From Vibrio neptunius (GTDB lineage: Bacteria; Pseudomonadota; Gammaproteobacteria; Enterobacterales; Vibrionaceae), in NCBI RefSeq assembly GCF_000967495.1, contig NZ_JXXU01000016.1, positions 19,997 through 83,996 of the forward strand: a stretch of DNA of 64,000 nucleotides. Reading direction: 5' to 3'. This document shows positions 46,559 through 55,307 of the stretch, one piece after another; position 1 is the stretch's first letter; each line of letters opens with the position of its first letter. Position numbers and translations under genes: made by a program. The notes under the pieces were generated by a model. It had not been told where the DNA came from. It saw only the letters and a program-made list of their open reading frames with translations, and searched no databases.

Positions 46559-47644
46559 ATGGCAGGAAACAGTATCGGACAGCATTTCCGAGTAACGACA
46601 TTCGGAGAAAGTCACGGTATCGCACTAGGATGTATCGTCGACGGGTGCCCTCCAGGGCTAGAAGTAACTGAAGCAGACATTCAGATGGATCTCGATCGTC
46701 GTCGACCGGGGACTTCTCGTTATACCACTCAACGTCGCGAACCAGATGAAGTGAAGATTCTGTCTGGCGTATTCGAAGGTAAAACCACGGGTACTTCGAT
46801 TGGTCTGTTGATTGAAAACACAGACCAACGCTCAAAAGATTATTCGGAAATTAAAGACAAGTTCCGTCCAGGTCACGCTGATTATACCTACCACCAGAAA
46901 TATGGTGTGCGTGATTATCGTGGTGGAGGCCGCTCTTCAGCACGTGAAACCGCTATGCGTGTCGCTGCCGGTGCTATTGCTAAAAAATACCTGAAGCAAG
47001 AGTTTGGTATCGAGATCCGCGCTTATCTGTCTCAAATGGGTGATGTATCAATTGAGAAAGTGGATTGGGATGAGATTGAAAATAACGCGTTTTTCTGCCC
47101 AGACGTCGACAAAGTTGACGCGTTAGATCAGCTGATTCGCGATCTTAAAAAGCAAGGCGACTCGATTGGCGCCAAGCTCCAAGTTGTCGCAACGAATGTA
47201 CCTGTCGGTTTAGGTGAACCTGTGTTTGATCGTTTGGATGCTGATATTGCCCACGCGCTGATGAGCATCAACGCGGTGAAAGGTGTTGAAATCGGCGATG
47301 GATTCGATGTTGTTAGCCAAAAGGGTAGCGAGCACCGTGATACTTTGTCTCCAGACGGTTTTGGTAGCAACCATGCTGGTGGCATTTTAGGAGGGATCTC
47401 GACAGGCCAAGATATTGTTGCGAATATAGCACTTAAGCCTACCTCAAGTATTACCGTTCCGGGTGAAACCATCACCAGAGAAGGTGAGCCTACTCAGCTC
47501 ATCACTAAGGGCCGTCATGACCCATGTGTTGGTATTCGCGCAGTGCCTATTGCAGAAGCTATGTTGGCCATTGTAGTGATGGACCACTTACTTCGACATC
47601 GTGGTCAGAATCAAGGTGTGACGACTGATACACCTCAGATTTAG
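46559..47644 (+). CDS. aroC: AroC, chorismate synthase
   Basis: AroC converts EPSP to chorismate using reduced FMN, the last common step to aromatic compounds. The 361-residue protein has the three chorismate synthase signatures: [18 protein letters not shown] near residue 16, [19 protein letters not shown] near residue 76 and [17 protein letters not shown] near residue 320. The frame opens at 46526, but GAGGAAG lies just before the ATG at 46559, which is the family start. Confidence 0.97.
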   Translation: MAGNSIGQHFRVTTFGESHGIALGCIVDGCPPGLEVTEADIQMDLDRRRPGTSRYTTQRREPDEVKILSGVFEGKTTGTSIGLLIENTDQRSKDYSEIKDKFRPGHADYTYHQKYGVRDYRGGGRSSARETAMRVAAGAIAKKYLKQEFGIEIRAYLSQMGDVSIEKVDWDEIENNAFFCPDVDKVDALDQLIRDLKKQGDSIGAKLQVVATNVPVGLGEPVFDRLDADIAHALMSINAVKGVEIGDGFDVVSQKGSEHRDTLSPDGFGSNHAGGILGGISTGQDIVANIALKPTSSITVPGETITREGEPTQLITKGRHDPCVGIRAVPIAEAMLAIVVMDHLLRHRGQNQGVTTDTPQI

Positions 47645-47651
47645 TGAATAG

Positions 47652-47681
47652 AAACGGCTTCCACAGGGAAGCCGTTTTTCA
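47652..47681. terminator. Bidirectional terminator between aroC and the DUF885 gene
   Basis: AAACGGCTTCC / GGAAGCCGTTT, 11-bp perfect stem with an ACAG loop and T on the plus side; the convergent gene ends at 47683. Confidence 0.85.
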
Positions 47682-47682
47682 T

Positions 47683-49695
47683 TTAGGCCTGCAGTTTTGT
47701 AGAAACCCAGTTGTTGATATTGCTCTTCATCACTTCCATCGGTTGCTGTCCGTAGCGTAGCAGTTGGTCGTGGAATTCAGCGTATTCAAACTTATCTCCT
47801 AGCTCTTGTTGAGCCTTTTCAAGCAATTCGCGGATAACCAGATAACCGGATTTGTAGGAAACCGCCTGACCGACATAGGCTGCGTAACGGAAGCTTTCTG
47901 ATTCTATGTCACCTTCGCCGAGCGCAGAATTGGCGTGCATATAATCGCGTGCTTGCTCAATACTCCAGCCGTTGGCGTGAATGCCGGTATCGACAGTCAA
48001 GCGCATATTCCTCAGTTGTGCTTCGTTTAGACTGCCAAAGTACTGTAGAGCATTACATTCCTGCTCATCCGTATAGATACCGCCTTGGAACTGGTCATAG
48101 TCAGTGGTAGGGGTGCACATGCCTTTACCGTTAATAAACGTCGGCCGATTCTGTGCGTCAAGCTCTCCGTAGATGCCCATTTCGATACCAAGCCATTCGG
48201 TATAGAGCGCCCAGCCTTCACCATAAGCGGTGTACCAAATATCCTGCATATAATCGGGAAGATTGGTAGGTGGGTACTCCTGCGCGTACGCGTTTTGGAA
48301 ATGATGACCAGGCGCGGCTTCATGTAACAACAAGGTCGAGACATTCCATTTTTGTAGGCTGTAGTCTGGATTGGTGTTGAGGGTGAACACATTGTCATCG
48401 TAGGAAGCGACACCATCATACATCTCTCTTTCAGCAGGTGTTGGCTCGATGATGTAGTCGGCTTTTATAGGTTTAAAATAGCTGGCAACGACATCGTTAG
48501 CATTGTCTTTAAACACATAGTAGTCCTCCAGCGCGTTTTCGCAGGCGGAAGGAGAGGATGCGCTAATGCAGCTCGCTGCGTATTGCTTGGTAGTTGTTGG
48601 CTGACCATCTCGGCCATAAAAGAATTGCTCGCTGTTGAGGTATTGAAAAAACTCGCCGAGATTGATCTGGCCTGAGTCCGTGGCGAGTTCAAACGTCCGA
48701 GGTGAAACGTCACCTGTTGCTGGGTCTCGATACGCCGCTTCCACGATGGAGCCGCGCTTCGCAACCACCACTTTTGCCACGCGAATCATCTCCGCTTTAG
48801 CTTCTGCGACCAGTTGTTCACCCATATGATGTAACTCGGTGGCTGACTTTCCGGTAGTACTGTTTCGGTCTAGGTGCCACTGATACCAGCTCTGTCCATT
48901 GGGTAAATCACCCCAGCCAATATTCTTGTCAGTGAGTTGGCCTTCACCGCGAGCGCTCTTAACGTACTGATTGTGCAGATATGCCAATAGCTCTTGGGTT
49001 GCCCGCTGTGCTTTCTCAACTTCATGTGTGTATTGATTGACAAAGGTTGACGTATACCCTGACTGAGTTTTTAAGTCGTTTAATCCTACTTTGAGCACGG
49101 CAAAATTATTGTAGCTAATCGTGTCCACGCTGTTTTGATATAGGCGCTCAGCAAGAATGGCCGGTAGTTGAATACCTTGCTGTGTCGCTTGCTGGTATTG
49201 GCTGCGTAAGCCCCTGACCCAAGAGGTGTACTCTTTGAGCAGGGTGAGTTGTTCTTGATACGTTTGTTCATTGTCAGAATCATCAATCGCAGTGCCCGCT
49301 TCTTCGGCATTCCACTGTATGTAGTTGTAAAAATGCGTGACTGGGACATCGAAGTTGCCAAAACGCGTATTGGGGAAGCTTGCACCGCGAATCGCAATGG
49401 TGCGGTCAAAGCGGAAAGTATCGTAATACACCTTTTCTTCATCGGTTAACGCGTTTCTTTCTATCTCAAGAAGCTTTTCGAGATAGGTACGATCTAAAGA
49501 CTGACGTGCGGCAACCATCTGATCATTGACGATACCAAAGTGAGTGTTATCCAGAGATTGTGATTCATGTTGGTAGCTGTCGAGTAGTGTAGTCAGCTGG
49601 ATGGAAGCATGATTTGTTTTTGGCGCGGAACTACAACCTGCCAAGATGACGGCTAGCGTTATTGCCGATAGGGTAATACGTTGTTTGTTTCTCAT
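47683..49695 (-). CDS. DUF885 family lipoprotein, probable metallopeptidase
   Basis: A 670-residue protein with a lipoprotein signal (ITLAVILAGCSS) and a DUF885 domain. The zinc-binding HExxxGHH pattern appears as LLHEAAPGHHFQN near residue 458, with a probable third ligand Glu downstream (GEGWALYTEWLG). Family members are thought to be peptidases in the periplasm or on the outer membrane; the substrate is unknown. It is a monocistronic gene between terminators. Upstream is a 429-bp spacer. Confidence 0.85.
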   Translation of the reverse strand: MRNKQRITLSAITLAVILAGCSSAPKTNHASIQLTTLLDSYQHESQSLDNTHFGIVNDQMVAARQSLDRTYLEKLLEIERNALTDEEKVYYDTFRFDRTIAIRGASFPNTRFGNFDVPVTHFYNYIQWNAEEAGTAIDDSDNEQTYQEQLTLLKEYTSWVRGLRSQYQQATQQGIQLPAILAERLYQNSVDTISYNNFAVLKVGLNDLKTQSGYTSTFVNQYTHEVEKAQRATQELLAYLHNQYVKSARGEGQLTDKNIGWGDLPNGQSWYQWHLDRNSTTGKSATELHHMGEQLVAEAKAEMIRVAKVVVAKRGSIVEAAYRDPATGDVSPRTFELATDSGQINLGEFFQYLNSEQFFYGRDGQPTTTKQYAASCISASSPSACENALEDYYVFKDNANDVVASYFKPIKADYIIEPTPAEREMYDGVASYDDNVFTLNTNPDYSLQKWNVSTLLLHEAAPGHHFQNAYAQEYPPTNLPDYMQDIWYTAYGEGWALYTEWLGIEMGIYGELDAQNRPTFINGKGMCTPTTDYDQFQGGIYTDEQECNALQYFGSLNEAQLRNMRLTVDTGIHANGWSIEQARDYMHANSALGEGDIESESFRYAAYVGQAVSYKSGYLVIRELLEKAQQELGDKFEYAEFHDQLLRYGQQPMEVMKSNINNWVSTKLQA

Positions 49696-50124
49696 CTTCA
49701 GACCTTTCAGCTTATTTAAAGTGATGGCAAGGAAAAGAATGGAGAGAGTTTAACGATAGTGAAATCAGACTCTTCCTTGCGGGCGACCAGAGTAAAATAA
49801 GTCGTCTGCTGTGTTTGTGCAAAAGGTCACAGGACAAATTAACGGATAATTAACCCGTCACGCACTCATCATTGAAAGTTGCATCAATATGTTAGCGATT
49901 GGTGAGCAAGTGTGTCGTCCTGAAGAGGCGTTATTAAACCAATGAAGAGATTTGCAGAATACTTGAATGTACTTTCATCGCACAATCGCACTTCGATGGA
50001 AGGTTTTGGTGTTAAATCCAAGCGGGCTCACAAATGATCCTTAGCGGTAAATATTCGGTCGAATATTATTCATAGTTGAGCGACCGCTAGAGAATAAAAC
50101 GCCCCGAGAACGGGGCGTTGTGAA
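49696..50124. other. 429-bp spacer with inverted repeats and no convincing gene
   Basis: Between the divergent-side start of the DUF885 gene and the end of the TRIC gene. The only plus frame of note is 31 codons (49943-50038, starting MKRFAEYLNVLS), with no good ribosome site. Structures seen are a palindrome AATATTCG-GT-CGAATATT (50050-50067), enclosed by AGCGGT (50043-50048) and ACCGCT (50083-50088), and then the TRIC terminator. The DUF885 promoter should be here, but I cannot place it. Confidence 0.6.
50096..50122 (-). terminator. Terminator after the TRIC channel gene
   Basis: AACGCCCCG-AGAA-CGGGGCGTT (50098-50119), 9-bp stem; the minus-strand T run is short (TTTT). Confidence 0.75.
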
Positions 50125-50748
50125 TTAGTGGAGAGAACCTTCAGTCTCAAGGTGGAATGAAGGCAGACGCCATTTAAAGCGAACCGCAGCCATGCGCAGC
50201 ATGTAGCCAACTACTAGAGTTGAGATAGTCGCGGTAACATCATTAATACCAAACTTTAGTAACGCTAGGTAAAGGCCTGAAGCAATCAGGGCGACAGACG
50301 CGTATAACTCTTCGTGCAATACAAGCGGTGTTTGACGACAGATTAAGTCACGTAATAGCCCACCAAAAACGCCTGTTACTAGTGCCGCTACCATACAGAT
50401 CATGACATGATGGCCCATTGCTAACGCCACTTTAGTACCGATTATGCTAAACACAATCAGGCCCAGCGCATCGAGGCGAATGAACACCCCTTTAAACTTG
50501 ATGATCCATTTGGCTAACCCCGTGGTTAGCACGCCCGCAATACAGGTGATCGCGAGAAATTGTGGATTCTCTACCCAGCCGAGCGGGTAGTGGCCGAGGA
50601 GGATATCACGCACTGTTCCACCGCCAATTGCTGTTGCACTTGCAACGAGCATAACCCCAAACCAATCCATTTTTCTTCGACCTGCACTGAGTGCGCCGGT
50701 CATGGCTTCAGCCGTGATGCCAATGATATATAAAATGCTCAATAACAT
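50125..50748 (-). CDS. TRIC-type/UPF0126 cation channel family membrane protein
   Basis: A 207-residue protein made of two repeats of three helices (UPF0126/YicG). Each repeat has its motif: GGGTVRDILLG near residue 43 and GVFGGLLRDLI near residue 127. Prokaryotic TRIC channels conduct K+ or Na+; the function of this one is not tested here. It is divergent from epmC. Confidence 0.9.
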   Translation of the reverse strand: MLLSILYIIGITAEAMTGALSAGRRKMDWFGVMLVASATAIGGGTVRDILLGHYPLGWVENPQFLAITCIAGVLTTGLAKWIIKFKGVFIRLDALGLIVFSIIGTKVALAMGHHVMICMVAALVTGVFGGLLRDLICRQTPLVLHEELYASVALIASGLYLALLKFGINDVTATISTLVVGYMLRMAAVRFKWRLPSFHLETEGSLH

Positions 50749-50969
50749 TGTTTTGCCCTACGTGACTAGCGGATTGGAAATTTACCATTCTGTAACCAAT
50801 AAAAGGCAGTTTAGTGGGAAATGTGATCTGTGACGAATGAGATTTTATGAATGTGAAGGGGGTTTTCGCATAATTATTTCTAATGTCAGTGGTTGGTGTA
50901 GGGATTTGCAATTGGGATCAAAAATGCGAGAATGCCGAGTGCTGTAATTTAAACCATTATTTTATCCCC

Positions 50970-51500
50970 ATGAGCCACAAATATCAGGACCTGATCAACA
51001 TTTTTAACGCCACTTTTCTAAGTGAATATAATACGCGTTTGGAGTTAGGGGGCGACGAGCCTATTTACCTGCCAGCGGATGACAGTCAGCCTAATCACCG
51101 GATTATTTTTGCTCGTGGCTTCTATGCGTCAGCACTTCACGAGGTAGCGCATTGGTGTGTCGCAGGACCAGAGCGTCGCTTATTAGAGGATTTCGGCTAT
51201 TGGTACCAACCTGATGGGCGCACTGAAGCGGTTCAGGCTGAATTTGAGAAGGTTGAAATTCGGCCTCAGGCTTATGAGTGGATCCTCTCTCTTAGCGCAG
51301 GTTTTCCGTTTACAGTGAGTTGCGACAACTTAAACGGAGACTTTGAACCTGATCGGTTGGCCTTTATGCACAAGGTTCATACGGAAGTCGGCAAGATATT
51401 TGAGCAGGGCATGCCACTGCGTGTTCGTATGCTTTCAGATGCATTAAGGTCATTTTATCAGCAGCCTGCTCTGGATTATTCCATGTTTGAAGTCATGTAA
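50970..51500 (+). CDS. epmC: EpmC, elongation factor P hydroxylase
   Basis: EpmC hydroxylates the beta-lysylated lysine of EF-P, the last step of its modification. The 176-residue protein contains HEVAHWCVAGPERR near residue 57 with iron-binding His/Glu candidates. The frame opens at 50883, but MSHKYQDLINIFN at 50970 is the family start. In E. coli the neighbours yfcL, mnmC and smrB-aroC are also close, so this is a conserved neighbourhood. Confidence 0.93.
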   Translation: MSHKYQDLINIFNATFLSEYNTRLELGGDEPIYLPADDSQPNHRIIFARGFYASALHEVAHWCVAGPERRLLEDFGYWYQPDGRTEAVQAEFEKVEIRPQAYEWILSLSAGFPFTVSCDNLNGDFEPDRLAFMHKVHTEVGKIFEQGMPLRVRMLSDALRSFYQQPALDYSMFEVM

Positions 51501-51530
51501 AACCAGCCGCAGTATGCGGCTGGTTTGCTT
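51500..51530 (+). terminator. Terminator after epmC
   Basis: AAACCAGCCGC / GCGGCTGGTTT 11-bp stem with a 5-base loop, starting at the epmC stop; a convergent gene ends at 51535. Confidence 0.8.
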
Positions 51531-51534
51531 TTCG

Positions 51535-52017
51535 TTACTGAATGAGCCAAGTCGTTTCGGCTTGATTGTTGTGATTGAGCGTATAGACCAATGGGGCAGT
51601 GTTGGGTTCCATGACGGAAACTACCGCTATCAATGATGTGCAGTGATTAGGTACCCGTAGTTGATAACTGCCCGTCCCGGATTGCAACGCTGCTTTCAAT
51701 AGGCATTTGTCATAGTCAACAGACTCAACGCTCCCGCCGGCATTATCACAAACGGAGATGTAAACCTGCGAAGCTGAAAGGTGAGGTAGGCTGACATCTA
51801 TGTCGACCTGATACACCGAAGTGAGATTGTTGGTATAATCGATACGCACATCGGCCAAAGTGTTGGAATCTTCATTGGTTGATGTGGCTGCAGCCGAAGA
51901 ACCCGTTGATGAACCCGAAGATCCTGCTTCACCGCTTTCACCACCTCCGCCACCACAGCCGGAGAGAGAAACAAGTAGTACCATTGCAAATAAGTGCGTT
52001 AGTTTGATATTCCACAT
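51535..52017 (-). CDS. Small Gly-rich-linker lipoprotein, unknown function
   Basis: A 160-residue protein with a lipoprotein signal (LLVSLSGC) followed by a run of five Gly and a Ser/Gly/Ala linker, then a compact beta-rich domain with three Cys (SVCDN, KCLLKAA, NHCTSL). The Shine-Dalgarno GGGAGAAACG lies just before the ATG. It begins 13 bases after the LruC-domain gene ends, so it is co-transcribed with it. I do not recognise the domain. The long flexible linker suggests that the domain is held away from the membrane. Confidence 0.72.
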   Translation of the reverse strand: MWNIKLTHLFAMVLLVSLSGCGGGGGESGEAGSSGSSTGSSAAATSTNEDSNTLADVRIDYTNNLTSVYQVDIDVSLPHLSASQVYISVCDNAGGSVESVDYDKCLLKAALQSGTGSYQLRVPNHCTSLIAVVSVMEPNTAPLVYTLNHNNQAETTWLIQ

Positions 52018-52030
52018 AATCGTTTCTCCC

Positions 52031-54169
52031 TTAGTCGATATAAATTTTGCCATCTACAGAAGTTTCGTACCAGGTCGGTTCAGTTTGACCTGTGGCGTCT
52101 TCGGCATAATCGTCAAAGTTGGTATAAGCCTCTAAAATATTGACCTGTTCGTACGGATGTTGCCAAGTAGTAGGGATTTCTATAGCCCAAGGCAGCCCTT
52201 TGTCGTCGTGGTAGTGGGTATTACCACTTGATGCATCGACGCCGTAAGACTTGTATCGAGTATCAAACTTACTGGTCGGGGATTGGTTTTTGAGGTGGAT
52301 TTCTAAACCTCGTCCTGGGAAGCTGCCTGTCAATTGATAACCGATGTCACCGTAATAATGACCTGGAGCCGCAAATATGAATGGGTCATACGGGAATGCT
52401 GGCATAGTAGATGTGTTGACTGCATTTTCAAACGAGAAGGTTAGGCTCCAACTTGGACGATAACTTGTGCCGCAGTTTTCTTGAGTTCGGAACATAGTGC
52501 ACTCTTCGGCCTCACCTGATTCAGTAATGTCCCATAAGTCTTCGTGAATGATGAATACCGCATCAACTGTGTCTGTTTCGAGCACGGTCGCAGTTTGCAG
52601 CGCGTTATTCACGTAAAGTTGGATGGAGTCTGATTTTATGTCTTCTCTTGCCACATTAGGTAATCGAATTGCGAAACCTGAGTGGTAGTTACCACCGAGA
52701 GCGGCGACCTTGCCTTCCATTTTCATACGAATGACTTGACCATTGAGCTGGTACTCTGTGTACTTAACGTTCATCAGTACATCGTTCATGTCATAGTCTC
52801 CGCGTCTCGGATACTGATCTTCATAGGCGAAAGAAGTGTATCCGCCACCGCTGGGGTAGAGTTCAGTTACCACTCCACTTTCTGTAATGTCGACCAGATA
52901 GTCTTCCACCTCACCAGCGGGAACCCCGCCGCTTGGACCAATGCCCGATGTGTTGGAAATTCTGAATCGAGCCCAAGTCTCTCCAGTGACAGCCCAAGTT
53001 GGAACAGTGAAGAAGATGTCGCCAGTACTATCGCTCATTGATTGGTCGCTGATGATGATTTCGTTAGACTCAAACTCTCCATCTCGGTCGAAATCAATCC
53101 AGGCATTGAGTACTGAACTGCCAGATGTCCCCGCGGCTGTTGCGATGATTTTACTGGTTTGTCCGACCTGAATTGGAACAGGGAATTGGATACCGTCATC
53201 ATCGTCCGAACCATCTGAAGTATCATCGCTAAGCGGATATGGGCTGCCGTCGGTCTCTCCATCGATAACAGAGCCTAATTTAAGATCTGACATACCATGA
53301 CGTGCACCAGAGGAGGCGAAAGTCGTTTTGTAACTGTCTGGTGCGTCGCCGAAATCGGTGTATTCACTCGGCTCGACTGGAGCGAGAGCACAGCGAGCAC
53401 CATCATTTGAGTTACTGGAAGGGCCATAAGCAAAAAATTCTGCGCTGGAGTTGTTTCCATTGATGGTTACTTTGAAGACATATCCATTACTGTTGTTGCT
53501 GGCGTAGAAGTTACCATCAACATCGAAATAGACCGCGCCAAAAGTAAAGCGATATCCGAGTGCATTTTTATCTAACAATTGGTTCAGTCGGATGGAAGTA
53601 CCAGCGTTGACATCAATCTCCCACAGGTAACCATTTGAATCGATGGAATACGCTAGGCTGTTGTCAGGGTGAAAGGCTAAATCGTATATAGCAGGATTGC
53701 CGAATTGGCTAGGCGGCGATGAAAGCTCCATGACAAGGGTATCTAAGTCAATTCTGTAGAGTCCATAGCTTGGTCGATATCCGTACCAAGCGTTTTCATC
53801 AAGCGATACGTCACCCACATAGATAGAAGTTGGTGCACCAGAAGGCTTGCTGACATTGAGTAAGGTTTTTGTAAAGGTGGAGTCAATTCGGGATAGAGAA
53901 GCCGTACCGTAGTCCCAGCCGTAAATGAAATCGTCATGTTTGCTGTAACCTACACCATTTAGCTTTGCAGTATCTAGATTGGAATCCAAGGTTACATAGC
54001 TACCTACGTCGATGTTGACACCATAGGCAACTGGCGTGCCTGTTGGATTCTGAATTAAAAATGCCTGAGTGGGACACGAGGTGAATGGTGTCTCTGCAAA
54101 GGTGAACGATGCGTGAAACAAGGTACTGACCATCACTGATATCTTCAAAGCCGTTTGTTTTCTTTCCAT
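52031..54169 (-). CDS. LruC-domain secreted protein with N-terminal beta-propeller-like region and GEVED domain
   Basis: A 712-residue protein with a signal peptide (ISVMVSTLFHASFTFAET). Residues about 30-260 have repeats resembling a beta-propeller (YDLAFHPDNSLAYSIDSNGYLWEID; DUF6923-like). A GEVED-type domain lies at about 270-440 (DFGDAPDSY to GEVEDYLVDI), and a LruC domain fills the C-terminus (about 440-710, YPRRGDYDMNDVLMNVKYTEY). The D-x-D-x-N-D pattern is typical of calcium-binding turns in LruC proteins. The frame opens at 54304, but AGGAAAG precedes the ATG at 54169. The function is unknown; surface or matrix display is plausible. Confidence 0.8.
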   Translation of the reverse strand: MERKQTALKISVMVSTLFHASFTFAETPFTSCPTQAFLIQNPTGTPVAYGVNIDVGSYVTLDSNLDTAKLNGVGYSKHDDFIYGWDYGTASLSRIDSTFTKTLLNVSKPSGAPTSIYVGDVSLDENAWYGYRPSYGLYRIDLDTLVMELSSPPSQFGNPAIYDLAFHPDNSLAYSIDSNGYLWEIDVNAGTSIRLNQLLDKNALGYRFTFGAVYFDVDGNFYASNNSNGYVFKVTINGNNSSAEFFAYGPSSNSNDGARCALAPVEPSEYTDFGDAPDSYKTTFASSGARHGMSDLKLGSVIDGETDGSPYPLSDDTSDGSDDDDGIQFPVPIQVGQTSKIIATAAGTSGSSVLNAWIDFDRDGEFESNEIIISDQSMSDSTGDIFFTVPTWAVTGETWARFRISNTSGIGPSGGVPAGEVEDYLVDITESGVVTELYPSGGGYTSFAYEDQYPRRGDYDMNDVLMNVKYTEYQLNGQVIRMKMEGKVAALGGNYHSGFAIRLPNVAREDIKSDSIQLYVNNALQTATVLETDTVDAVFIIHEDLWDITESGEAEECTMFRTQENCGTSYRPSWSLTFSFENAVNTSTMPAFPYDPFIFAAPGHYYGDIGYQLTGSFPGRGLEIHLKNQSPTSKFDTRYKSYGVDASSGNTHYHDDKGLPWAIEIPTTWQHPYEQVNILEAYTNFDDYAEDATGQTEPTWYETSVDGKIYID

Positions 54170-54327
54170 GGGTCTTTCCTCGCTTAACTTCGTTGAATAG
54201 TTGAGGAATTGCACAGCGCGTGCCATGCTGTCAGCCCTTGATATAACTAGGGTTTGCGTTAATTTTCTCAATGTGAGAAGCTCTGCACTCTTTTTGAGAA
54301 TCAAACTGACCTGGGCAATAGAGCATT

Positions 54328-54591
54328 ATGATTATTGAATTTGAAGAAAAGCTGCTAGAAATGATTGATGCGCGTATTGAAAACGCATCTGATGATGAAT
54401 TGTTTGCTGGTGGTTACCTACGTGGGCATATTTCTCTATCAGCTGCTTCATGTGAGGAAGAAGGCGTCAACGATTTAGAAGAACTTAAATTACGTATTCA
54501 AAGTAGTTTGGATGACGCTCGCTCAGAACTTACTCCTGCTGACCGCACTATTGTCAATGACCTATGGGTTGAGCTAGTGAACAACGCCTAA
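54328..54591 (+). CDS. yfcL: YfcL family small acidic protein
   Basis: An 87-residue, strongly acidic cytosolic protein, IIEFEEKLLEMIDARIE then DDELFAGGYLRGHI. It matches YfcL, whose function is unknown; in E. coli yfcL is next to epmC and mnmC. A 14-bp stem terminator follows. Confidence 0.85.
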   Translation: MIIEFEEKLLEMIDARIENASDDELFAGGYLRGHISLSAASCEEEGVNDLEELKLRIQSSLDDARSELTPADRTIVNDLWVELVNNA

Positions 54592-54618
54592 CCAGAATCA
54601 CACTAAATTATCTTAAAT

Positions 54619-54656
54619 AAGAGGTTGTTCGAGTTTTTCGAACAACCTCTTAAATT
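54619..54656 (+). terminator. Terminator after yfcL
   Basis: A perfect 14-bp stem AAGAGGTTGTTCGA / TCGAACAACCTCTT with a GTTTT loop, the longest perfect hairpin I saw in the window. The T tail is poor (TAAATTATTT). Confidence 0.7.
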
Positions 54657-54730
54657 ATTTATGGTTGTTGCTTTTCTGTTCAGTGATATTCTTCTAAGCA
54701 CATATAGAGAAACGAACGGGAAATCAGATT

Positions 54731-55255
54731 ATGAAGATTGTCGCTTTTGGAGCTTCAACCAGCTCTACGTCTATCAACAAAACGTTAGCCACTTATGCTG
54801 CTCATCTAGTTGAAGGAGCAGAGGTGACTATTTTGGATCTTAACAGCTACGATGTTCCGCTGTTTAGTGAAGATAAAGAAAAGCAAATCGGTCAGGCTGA
54901 GGGGGCGAAAGTGTTTTTGGCAGACATTGCTCAGGCTGATGCGTTGGTTATTTCTTTCGCCGAGCACAATGGCTCTTATCCTGCGGCCTACAAAAACCTG
55001 TTTGATTGGGCGACACGCATTGAGCGTAATGTATTTGCCAATAAACCAGCCATTTACCTTTCAACATCACCAGGCCCTGGCGGTGCATCTAATGTATTAG
55101 CTGCTGCAACAGGTTCTGCTCCATACTTTGGCGCTGAAGTGAAAGCCTCCTTATCGATTCCAAGCTTTTACGACAATTTTGATTTGGAGTCTGGCGTGTT
55201 TAAAAATCTGGAAGTGGCTGAGCAAGTCAAAGCTGCTGTATCAATGCTACCTTGA
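54731..55255 (+). CDS. NAD(P)H-dependent FMN reductase-like flavoprotein
   Basis: A 174-residue flavodoxin-fold protein of the NADPH-dependent FMN reductase family. The N-terminal FGASTSSTSINKTLA is the FMN phosphate loop and FAEHNGSYPAAYKNLFDW near residue 76 is the family's second motif (usually PxYNxSxPxxLKNxxD). It is likely a flavin or quinone reductase; the substrate is unclear. It is monocistronic, convergent with mnmC. Confidence 0.87.
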   Translation: MKIVAFGASTSSTSINKTLATYAAHLVEGAEVTILDLNSYDVPLFSEDKEKQIGQAEGAKVFLADIAQADALVISFAEHNGSYPAAYKNLFDWATRIERNVFANKPAIYLSTSPGPGGASNVLAAATGSAPYFGAEVKASLSIPSFYDNFDLESGVFKNLEVAEQVKAAVSMLP

Positions 55256-55307
55256 TGTTAAGAACGAGAGCTTAAAGAGAATGACTCGGTAAGCTCTCTT
55301 TGTCACT

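Noticed and set aside
49943..50038. Plus-strand 31-codon ORF starting MKRFAEYLNVLS
   Set aside because: No clear ribosome site or promoter, no recognisable family; length within chance for a 429-bp spacer.
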